From: Omnitrophica WOR_2 bacterium RIFCSPLOWO2_12_FULL_51_8
Lineage (GTDB): Bacteria; Omnitrophota; Gorgyraeia; Gygaellales; Profunditerraquicolaceae
Length of the DNA: 23,126 bases
Reading direction: 5' to 3'
Assembly (NCBI GenBank): GCA_001805895.1
Contig: MHHD01000021.1
Coordinates: forward strand, 1-23,126
A program made the position numbers and the translations under genes. Positions 14,001 through 20,345 of the stretch are shown in pieces. Positions within the stretch are counted from its first letter, which is position 1. Each line of letters starts with the position of its first letter. The notes below the pieces were generated by a model. The model had not been told where the DNA came from, searched no databases, and saw only the letters and a program-made list of their open reading frames with translations.

Positions 14001-16103
14001 ATGGGCAGCTTTGATTTGCTTTTACTGGCGCCGCTGGGTTCAATTACGGCGTTATTATTTGCGGCGTACCTGGCGTTTTCCATCCTGAAGAAAGACGAAG
14101 GAAACGCTCTGATGCAAGAGATCGCCCAATCGGTAAGAGTAGGGGCCGGGGCATACCTGAAAAGGCAGTATTTAGCCGTATCCCTGTTTTTCCTGGCAGT
14201 ATTTTTTATCCTGCTGGCCCTGGCAATGAACAAATACCTGGTGATCTTTGTGCCCTTTGCCTTCTTGACCGGCGGCCTTTTTTCCGGGCTATCCGGCTTT
14301 ATCGGAATGAGCATTGCCACTCAGTCTTCGCACCGCACCGCGGCCGCGGCAATGAAGGGCCTGAATGCCGGGTTGCGCGTGGCTTTTTCCAGCGGCGCGG
14401 TGATGGGCCTGACTGTTGTAGGTTTGGGCCTGTTGGATTTAAGTATCTGGTATTATTTCCTGAACTGGTATTATTCCTGGCATCCGATCCCTATCGGTAC
14501 GGATAAGATTACCGCGATTACCTCGACTATGCTCTGCTTCGGGATGGGCGCCAGCTCCCAGGCCCTGTTTGCCAGGGTGGGCGGAGGGATTTTTACCAAG
14601 GCCGCGGATGTCGGCGCGGACTTAGTGGGCAAGGTAGAGGCAGGCATCCCTGAAGACGACCCGCGCAACCCGGCAGTGATTGCCGATAATGTCGGCGATA
14701 ATGTCGGCGACGTGGCCGGGATGGGCGCTGACCTTTACGAATCCTATGTGGGTTCGATCGTGGCTACCTCGGCATTGGGCGTGGCCGCCGGTTTAGGAGT
14801 GGCGGGAGTAACGGTGCCGATGGTCATGGCAGCCGTAGGCGTGGCGGCTTCGGTAATCGGGACGTTTTTTGTCAGGAGCAAGGAAGAGGCCAGTCAGAAA
14901 GTCCTTTTAGCCGCTTTAAGGAAGGGCGTTTTTGCCAGTTCGATACTGGTAGCCTTGATTTCCCTGCCTTTAGTGATCTTCACGCTGGGGAGAAATTACC
15001 TGGGGGTTTACTGGTCAGTGCTGGCAGGGTTAATCGCCGGCGTACTCATCGGCCTCTGCACCGAATATTATACCTCCAGCGGCTTTAAGCCTACGCGCTC
15101 GATTGCCGATGCCTCAATGACCGGGCCGGCAACCGTGATCATCGGCGGGATTGCCGTAGGGATGATGTCCACGGCCGTGCCGGTAATCATCGTCTGCGCG
15201 GCGATTTTGGCCTCTTATTATCTCTCCGGAGGAGCGGCTAATTTTAATTCCGGATTATACGGGATTGCCATTTCCGCGGTGGGTATGCTTTCAACTTTAG
15301 GGATAACTTTGGCTACCGACGCCTATGGGCCGGTAGCGGATAATGCCGGCGGGAATGCCGAGATGGCGCATTTGCCTCCGGAAGTAAGAAAGAAAACCGA
15401 CGCCCTGGATTCCCTGGGGAATACCACTGCCGCTACCGGCAAGGGTTTTGCCATTGGCTCGGCGGCTTTGACTGCCCTGGCGCTAATTGCCGCCTTCCGG
15501 GACCAGGTGGGGTTATACGGCAAGGAAATGAATTTAAGTCTGACTAACCCTACGGTCCTGGTAGGGCTCTTTTTGGGCGGGATGCTGCCTTTCCTCTTCT
15601 GCTCGATGACTATGCGCGCCGTAGGCCGGGCAGCCGGCAAGATTGTGCTGGAGGTGCGCCGGCAGTTCAAGGAGATTATTGGCCTGATGGAGGGAAAGGC
15701 CAAGCCGGATTATGCCCGCTGCGTGACGATTGCCACTGCTGCTGCACAACGGGAAATGGTCGTCCCATCATTGATGGCGATTATTACCCCGGTGGCTGTC
15801 GGGCTGCTGATTGGCGTAGATTCTTTGGCCGGGCTTTTGACCGGCGCCACCGTCACCGGATTTGTCCTGGCGGTAATGATGGCTAATTCCGGCGGCGCCT
15901 GGGACAATGCCAAGAAATACGTAGAGGAAGGTAATTACGGCGGTAAGGGCTCTGCGGCGCACAAGGCCACGGTTGTCGGCGATACTGTCGGCGACCCCTT
16001 TAAAGATACCTCCGGCCCCAGCTTGAACATCCTGATTAAGCTGATGTCTATGGTTTCCATCGTTTTCGCCTCCTTCATCATCTCCCACTCCCTATTTAAG
16101 TAG
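14001..16103 (+). CDS. hppA: Membrane-bound ion-translocating pyrophosphatase (likely Na+-type, K+-dependent)
   Basis: A 700-residue, about 16-helix membrane protein that couples pyrophosphate hydrolysis to cation export across the inner membrane. The substrate site is visible as DVGADLVGKVEAGIPEDDPRNP (start: DVGADLVGKVE), DNVGDNVGDVAGMGADLY, NAGGNAEMA and the C-terminal GDTVGDPFKDTSGPS. Two diagnostic positions can be read. In GNTTAATGKG the residue after GNTT is Ala, as in K+-dependent enzymes (Lys in K+-independent ones). In ADLYESYVGS the Glu is placed as in Na+-pumping enzymes such as that of Thermotoga, rather than four residues later (FGSYAES) as in H+ pumps. A dual Na+/H+ mode cannot be excluded. 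The ribosome-binding site aaaggaggg is strong. No other gene shares its transcript. Confidence 0.95.
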   Translation: MGSFDLLLLAPLGSITALLFAAYLAFSILKKDEGNALMQEIAQSVRVGAGAYLKRQYLAVSLFFLAVFFILLALAMNKYLVIFVPFAFLTGGLFSGLSGFIGMSIATQSSHRTAAAAMKGLNAGLRVAFSSGAVMGLTVVGLGLLDLSIWYYFLNWYYSWHPIPIGTDKITAITSTMLCFGMGASSQALFARVGGGIFTKAADVGADLVGKVEAGIPEDDPRNPAVIADNVGDNVGDVAGMGADLYESYVGSIVATSALGVAAGLGVAGVTVPMVMAAVGVAASVIGTFFVRSKEEASQKVLLAALRKGVFASSILVALISLPLVIFTLGRNYLGVYWSVLAGLIAGVLIGLCTEYYTSSGFKPTRSIADASMTGPATVIIGGIAVGMMSTAVPVIIVCAAILASYYLSGGAANFNSGLYGIAISAVGMLSTLGITLATDAYGPVADNAGGNAEMAHLPPEVRKKTDALDSLGNTTAATGKGFAIGSAALTALALIAAFRDQVGLYGKEMNLSLTNPTVLVGLFLGGMLPFLFCSMTMRAVGRAAGKIVLEVRRQFKEIIGLMEGKAKPDYARCVTIATAAAQREMVVPSLMAIITPVAVGLLIGVDSLAGLLTGATVTGFVLAVMMANSGGAWDNAKKYVEEGNYGGKGSAAHKATVVGDTVGDPFKDTSGPSLNILIKLMSMVSIVFASFIISHSLFK

Positions 16104-16175
16104 GGACACCCCGTAATCCAATCGGCAGGGTGTCCCCAGGGGACACCCTTAGCTTCAGTTTGTGGGGTGTCCCCT
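16103..16175. repeat. Tandem REP-like palindromes (gtgtcccc type)
   Basis: Two adjacent hairpins. The first pairs GGGACACCC (16103-16111) with GGGTGTCCC (16128-16136). The second pairs AGGGGACACCC (16138-16148) with GGGTGTCCCCT (16165-16175), a perfect 11 bp. Their junction GTGTCCCCAGGGGACAC is itself a perfect 17-nt palindrome. Repeats of this composition are often spread by REP-associated transposases. The block starts at the last base of the pyrophosphatase stop codon and may end its transcript. Confidence 0.75.
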
Positions 16176-16185
16176 AAAATATTTG

Positions 16186-16213
16186 TTGTTTTCGAGGGAG
16201 GCGGTAGTATAAT
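16186..16213 (+). promoter_or_regulatory. Promoter of the sigma / anti-sigma / CHAT operon, apparently leaderless
   Basis: TTGTTT (16186-16191), 16-nt spacer, perfect TATAAT (16208-16213). The ATG at 16220 is 7 nt after the -10 box, so transcription would begin at or next to the start codon, and there is no ribosome-binding site in the 6 nt between. Confidence 0.5.
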
Positions 16214-16219
16214 GTTGTT

Positions 16220-16825
16220 ATGAATGATTTGGAATTCGTCCGGCGCTGCGTAAACGGCGACCAGCAGGCCTGGGGCGAATTCATAGAGAAATACTCCCGC
16301 TTAGTATACAATTACGCCCTCAGTATCTTAAGCTCGAATAATTATTCCTTTGCCCAGAATCACCTCCCGGATATCTTTCAGGAAATTTTCGCCTCGCTGC
16401 TCAAAGATAATTGCAAAAAATTACGCAGCTTCCAAGCCAGAAATGGCTGCAGCCTGGCTACTTGGCTGCGGCAGGTAACAATTAATTCCACCATCGATTA
16501 CCTGCGTAAGCTTAAGCCCGCGGCCTCGTTAGACGAAGGGGCTGAAGAAGAGATTAGCTTGGCGGATATCCTTACGGATCGCTCCGCTTCTGCCCCGGAC
16601 CTGCTTACCCAGGAGGAAAAATTAGGCGCCTTAAAGGACTGCATCAGCAAGCTTAGGGCCGAAGATAAGTTTCTCCTGGAATTATACCTTAATCGCGGGT
16701 TGAGCCTGGAAAAAATCAAAGGGTATTTCAGGGTTTCCCGCGGCGCAATCGATATGCAGAAATTGCGGGTTATCGCCAGATTAAAAGCATGTTTTAAGCG
16801 CAAGGGGTTTATGTTAGATTCTTAA
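16220..16825 (+). CDS. RNA polymerase sigma factor, ECF-like (sigma-70 family)
   Basis: 201 residues. Region 2 spans about 1-80 (FIEKYSRLVYNYAL, DIFQEIFASLL, then SLATWLRQVTINSTIDYLRK, which carries the -10 recognition and RNAP-binding helices). A linker of about 45 acidic and alanine-rich residues follows. Region 4 spans about 140-190 (LRAEDKFLLELYLNRGLSLEKI, KGYFRVSRGAIDMQKLRVIARLK), with a helix-turn-helix where EKIKGYFRVSRGAID replaces the common EEIAELLGVSEGTVK. It directs RNA polymerase to a regulon not visible here; a match between its own promoter and that regulon might show autoregulation. It is the first gene of a three-gene operon with a zinc-finger protein 29 nt downstream. Confidence 0.9.
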   Translation: MNDLEFVRRCVNGDQQAWGEFIEKYSRLVYNYALSILSSNNYSFAQNHLPDIFQEIFASLLKDNCKKLRSFQARNGCSLATWLRQVTINSTIDYLRKLKPAASLDEGAEEEISLADILTDRSASAPDLLTQEEKLGALKDCISKLRAEDKFLLELYLNRGLSLEKIKGYFRVSRGAIDMQKLRVIARLKACFKRKGFMLDS

Positions 16826-16854
16826 GCTGGGCGCGTCTGTTATAATAGGAGAGA

Positions 16855-17562
16855 ATGATGGGGCAAAAAATCGAAAGTCTGATTAAGGCGGCCTACCGGC
16901 AGTGGAAAGCCGCTCAGCCGAAAGCCTGCGGCGCGCATCCCGGGGAAGAGCAGATCGCCTGTTTTCTGGAAGGCAGGCTTTCCCGGGGAGAGAGCAGCCG
17001 GGTGATCTCGCATCTATTGGTTTGCGATGATTGCGCCGAGGCGCTCTCCCTGAGCTTAAAGACCGAAATAAAAGAAGAGCGGCCTGTGCCTGCGGAATTA
17101 ATCGCGCGCCTGAAAGACTTGGCTGCCCGGGCATCCGGCTTCCCGCTCTGGGAAATTATACTGAAGGTTAAAGAGCAGGCGCTGGAGCTTCTCAGCAATA
17201 CCGGCGATGTGCTGGCAGGCCGGGAATTGCTGCCGGCGCCGGCGCTGCGCGGCCGCTCGGCCCGGGATTTTAAAGACGAGGTAAATATCTTCAAGGATTT
17301 TGCCGGCATCAGGGTCCAGTTGAAAATCGAAAAAAAGGCCGCCCGCGAATTCAATCTGACCATTACCGCCAGGGAAAGGCAGACGCAAAGGATAATCAAG
17401 GATTTGCGGGTTTCCCTTTTCCGGGCCGATCTGGAATTGGAATCCCGCCTGAGCGATACGGGCGCGGTAACTTTCGAGCACGTCTTATTAGGGAAATATG
17501 CCGTCGAGATTACCAGCGCGGAAAATAAGTTAGCCTCCGTATCGCTGGACATAAAGGTATAG
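16855..17562 (+). CDS. Soluble zinc-finger (zf-HC2-like) putative anti-sigma factor with C-terminal beta domain
   Basis: 235 residues. The N-terminal anti-sigma-like module reads HPGEEQIACFLEGRLS (28-43) followed by SHLLVCDDCAEAL with the H-x3-C-x2-C zinc motif (about 52-59). Such modules bind ECF sigma region 4 and hold it inactive. Unlike most anti-sigma factors it has no transmembrane helix; the middle (about 98-120) is amphipathic. The last ~80 residues, with strands such as VRVSLFR-like DLRVSLFRADLELES and TGAVTFEHVLLGKYAVEIT, look like a prealbumin/CarboxypepD-regulatory-like beta-sandwich. A perfect TATAAT at 16841-16846, next to aggagag, may be an internal promoter. It starts 29 nt after the sigma gene and ends 11 nt before the CHAT gene. 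Function as an anti-sigma is inferred from motif and position. Confidence 0.78.
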   Translation: MMGQKIESLIKAAYRQWKAAQPKACGAHPGEEQIACFLEGRLSRGESSRVISHLLVCDDCAEALSLSLKTEIKEERPVPAELIARLKDLAARASGFPLWEIILKVKEQALELLSNTGDVLAGRELLPAPALRGRSARDFKDEVNIFKDFAGIRVQLKIEKKAAREFNLTITARERQTQRIIKDLRVSLFRADLELESRLSDTGAVTFEHVLLGKYAVEITSAENKLASVSLDIKV

Positions 17563-17573
17563 CCGGATTTCCC

Positions 17574-19769
17574 ATGCACGACTGCGAAGGGCCATTAGTC
17601 CTGGAAATATCAAGGCAGGCGGACTCGCTGAAGATGAGCATCGCCGGCCAGGCCGAAACCAACCCCACCCTCAAGTATTACAGCCAATGCGAATTTTCCG
17701 CGCCGGAGATTGACGGTCTCACCCGGGAAATCACCTTCCTGCTCAATAAAATAAGAAAGGTTGATTCCGCTGCCGAGCCCCTGGCGCGTCCCTTAGCTAA
17801 AACCGGCCGGCTGCTTTGGGACAATCTGCTTTCCCGCCTGATCAGCGAAAGGTTGAAATCAGCCGCAAGCGCGAATTTAATTCTGCTATTAGATGAGGAA
17901 TTAGTCAGCATACCCTGGGAACTCCTTCATGACGGCGATAATTTCTTATGCCTGAAGTTTAACCTTTCCAGGTTAGTAAGGACCAAAAAAGAGCCCCAAT
18001 CCCTGCGTTACCGCTCCAGCCCCGCGGTGGCCAGGATGCTCATCCTCGCCAATCCGACCAATGATTTAAAATCGGCGTATCTGGAGGGCGTCAATATCCG
18101 CAATCAGTTCGAGCGCAGGAGGCGCTCCCTGCAGATCGATTTCAAATCCACCTATATCGATAAATTATTCGTGAAAAAAAATTTCAGCGATTACGATATC
18201 GTGCATTTTGCCGGCCACTGCGAATATGACCCGGATAACCAGAAAGATGCCGGCTGGGTTTTAAGCGGCTCCAGGTTTACCGCCCTCGATATACTGGCCT
18301 TAGGCGCAAGCGGCGCCATGCCCGGACTGGTGTTTTCCCATGCCTGTCACTCTGCCGCGGACAGCGGTAGCCTTTTAGACGCGGATTACCAGCAGAGGTA
18401 TTACAGCCTGGCGGCGGCATTCCTGTTCGCCGGGGTACGTCATTACTTAGGCTCGATCCGCTGGATAGAAGATTCATCCGGCCTGAGTTTTGCCAAAGAG
18501 TTTTACACCCAACTGATGGCCGGAAAATCCGTGGGCGAATCCGTGCGGTTGGGGAGGCTGAAATTAGTAAGAGATTACGGCTTAGACTGCCTGCACTGGG
18601 CGAATTATCTGCTTTATGGCGATCCGAATTTTATCTTCTTTGGCCCGCCGGAAAAAGCACGGAAGCAGAAAGCAAGGCAGGGATTTGCTATCGGCAGGAA
18701 GATAGCGGCTGGGCTGGGGCTGGCCTTGGCCGCCGCAGCCGTATGGTTATACCTATATTATCGTTTGCCCAGCCTGAACCCCGGGGCTTACCGTCTCTTT
18801 GCGCAGTGTAAAAAATTTTTCCGGGAAGGGAATAATCAAGGAGCACTGCAGGCCTGCGGCGCGCTGGTCAAAAAGGACCCTATGTTCCTGGAGGCCTATC
18901 CCTTGCTGGCCGGCGCCTGCGAGCGCCAGGGCGCGCGGGAGCAGGCTCTGAAATATTACTTCGATTATGCCTTGCAAAGCGAAAAGAAACAGGATCATCG
19001 CTGCTTGAGCGCGGCTTATATACAAATCGGCTGGCTTTATTTCAATCAGGGGGATTTTCAGAATGCGGAGGATTTTTATAACCGAACTATCGCCTTAAGC
19101 CGGCAGGGCAGGGATAGGCTGAACCAGGCAATCGCTCTGCGCAAGTTAGCCGTCCTGCAGATCGAGCGGGAGAATTACGATGCCGCCCTGCAGCTTTTGA
19201 CTAAGTCATCGGCAATCAACCGCGAAAGGCAAAGTGACCCCCGGCACCGCTATAACCTGGCCTGCGACTATTTTGACATCGGGCTGTTATTCGCGGATAA
19301 AGATGACCTGCCCGCGGCAAAGGAATTTTACGGCAGAAGCCTGAAGATATTTCAGGGTTTAAAGCTGAAGTCCGAGTTGAGCGATTACTATTTTAATCTC
19401 GGGGAAATCTACAAGTTTGAAAAGCAATACCAGAAGGCGCTGGAATATTATGCCCGGGGCATGCAGGCCGACCAGGCATCCGGCAACCTGCCCAGCCTGG
19501 CCGCGGATTTTGATATGCTGGGGGAATTATACGCGGAAATTGGGAATTTCCCCCGGGCCAGGGAATGTTTCGAGCAGGCAGCGGCAATCGCTAAAAAGAT
19601 CAATTGCCTGCCGGAGCTGGCCTCGGCCACTTACAATTTAGGCAATTTATACGGAGGGCATCATGAAGCCGGCCAGGCAAAAATTTATCTCCAGGAAGCG
19701 CTCGAGCTCTATAAGAAACTCGACCCCCGCCGGTACCAGGAAATCAAACAAGAGCTTGAGGGAGAATAA
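17574..19769 (+). CDS. CHAT-domain (caspase-like) protease with transmembrane helix and C-terminal TPR array
   Basis: 731 residues in four parts. The N-terminal ~145 residues include LLLDEELVSIPWELLHDG (104-121), the usual entry to CHAT domains. The CHAT peptidase core (about 150-357) has the catalytic His215 in HFAGHCEY and Cys258 in VFSHACHSA, and ends LLYGDPNFIFFG. A single transmembrane helix (about 372-396) follows the very basic KARKQKARQ, so by the positive-inside rule the peptidase is cytoplasmic and the rest periplasmic. About eight TPRs fill 400-731 (for example AYIQIGWLYFNQGDFQNAEDFY). It would cut a protein substrate when the TPR part senses a partner. Both catalytic residues are kept, although the Gly after the His is Cys. 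The third gene of the sigma operon; the start at 17574 has a poor ribosome-binding site, suggesting coupling to the gene before. Confidence 0.88.
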   Translation: MHDCEGPLVLEISRQADSLKMSIAGQAETNPTLKYYSQCEFSAPEIDGLTREITFLLNKIRKVDSAAEPLARPLAKTGRLLWDNLLSRLISERLKSAASANLILLLDEELVSIPWELLHDGDNFLCLKFNLSRLVRTKKEPQSLRYRSSPAVARMLILANPTNDLKSAYLEGVNIRNQFERRRRSLQIDFKSTYIDKLFVKKNFSDYDIVHFAGHCEYDPDNQKDAGWVLSGSRFTALDILALGASGAMPGLVFSHACHSAADSGSLLDADYQQRYYSLAAAFLFAGVRHYLGSIRWIEDSSGLSFAKEFYTQLMAGKSVGESVRLGRLKLVRDYGLDCLHWANYLLYGDPNFIFFGPPEKARKQKARQGFAIGRKIAAGLGLALAAAAVWLYLYYRLPSLNPGAYRLFAQCKKFFREGNNQGALQACGALVKKDPMFLEAYPLLAGACERQGAREQALKYYFDYALQSEKKQDHRCLSAAYIQIGWLYFNQGDFQNAEDFYNRTIALSRQGRDRLNQAIALRKLAVLQIERENYDAALQLLTKSSAINRERQSDPRHRYNLACDYFDIGLLFADKDDLPAAKEFYGRSLKIFQGLKLKSELSDYYFNLGEIYKFEKQYQKALEYYARGMQADQASGNLPSLAADFDMLGELYAEIGNFPRARECFEQAAAIAKKINCLPELASATYNLGNLYGGHHEAGQAKIYLQEALELYKKLDPRRYQEIKQELEGE

Positions 19770-19785
19770 GGAATTCTCCCTTTCT
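19759..19785 (+). terminator. Probable intrinsic terminator of the CHAT operon
   Basis: A 9-bp perfect stem (19759-19767 with 19773-19781), loop of 5 nt, then a short T-rich tail (ttct). The left arm includes the first base of the stop codon TAA (19767-19769). The T-tract is weak, so readthrough is possible. Confidence 0.55.
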
Positions 19786-19786
19786 A

Positions 19787-19814
19787 TTGACAAGCAGGAT
19801 AATTATGTTATATT
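19787..19814 (+). promoter_or_regulatory. Sigma-70 promoter of the second TIGR04073 gene
   Basis: Perfect TTGACA (19787-19792), 16-nt spacer, TATATT (19809-19814), 45 nt before the ATG at 19860. It starts right after the terminator of the upstream operon, so this gene is a separate unit. Confidence 0.65.
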
Positions 19815-19859
19815 GAAAACCAGGGCAGTAAAATAGATTTCAAAGCGGGAGAGTGCAAA

Positions 19860-20264
19860 ATGAGAAAAAAATTTATCATTTGTTTTCTTATTATCTTTGC
19901 CTTCATCTTCACGTTTCGCCTTTATGCCGCCGAGCAGGGGGAGAAAGGCGAGGAGGAGGTAATATATTCTCCTAAGGCGGTTGACGCCCAAAAGTTTACC
20001 CTGCAAAAGACTCCGGTAAATAAGCTGGTGCGCGGTTTTGTCAATATGACCTTATGCTGGGCAGAGCTTTTCGCCCAACCGATCAAAGTTTCCAAAGAAC
20101 GTAATCCCGGCGTTGGCCTGACCCTCGGCCTGGTAGAAGGCGTCTTCCTTTCGGCCCTACGCGCCGCCACCGGATTATTCGATACGGTTACCTGCCTCAT
20201 CCCTCCTTATGACCGGCCGCTGATGAAGCCGGAATACGCCTTTGAGAGTCCGGAAAAGGCGTAG
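19860..20264 (+). CDS. Exosortase system-associated protein, TIGR04073 family (second paralog)
   Basis: 134 residues with a signal peptide (basic RKK, hydrophobic FIICFLIIFAFIFTF, likely cleavage after YAA near 23). The mature part has NKLVRGFVNMTLCWAELFAQP, a glycine-rich helix (GVGLTLGLVEGVFLSALRAATG) and the end motif CLIPPYDRPLMKPEY. The same three blocks, in the same order and spacing, occur in the protein at 11383-11853 (GVINLTTAWLDIP, glycine-rich helix, GVPPYEEAMVEPEY), so the two are paralogs although overall identity looks low. Here the leader is short and has no attenuator. Function is unknown; both are presumably periplasmic or envelope-associated. Confidence 0.82.
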   Translation: MRKKFIICFLIIFAFIFTFRLYAAEQGEKGEEEVIYSPKAVDAQKFTLQKTPVNKLVRGFVNMTLCWAELFAQPIKVSKERNPGVGLTLGLVEGVFLSALRAATGLFDTVTCLIPPYDRPLMKPEYAFESPEKA

Positions 20265-20345
20265 AAATTCCGCTAATTAAAAATTCCCAAAAATTTTTGT
20301 GAGATTTTACCGCCTCCTGCGTCAATTAGGATAGGAGGTGGCAAA

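Noticed and set aside
16914..17579. Minus-strand open frame of 221 codons opposite the zinc-finger gene
   Set aside because: Antisense to a protein with a recognisable zinc motif; serine/arginine-rich composition typical of a shadow frame.
16220..19769. Type III-E CRISPR (gRAMP/TPR-CHAT) locus
   Set aside because: CHAT, TPR and sigma are present, but there is no gRAMP effector, no CRISPR array and the CHAT protein has a transmembrane helix with TPRs on the C-terminal side.
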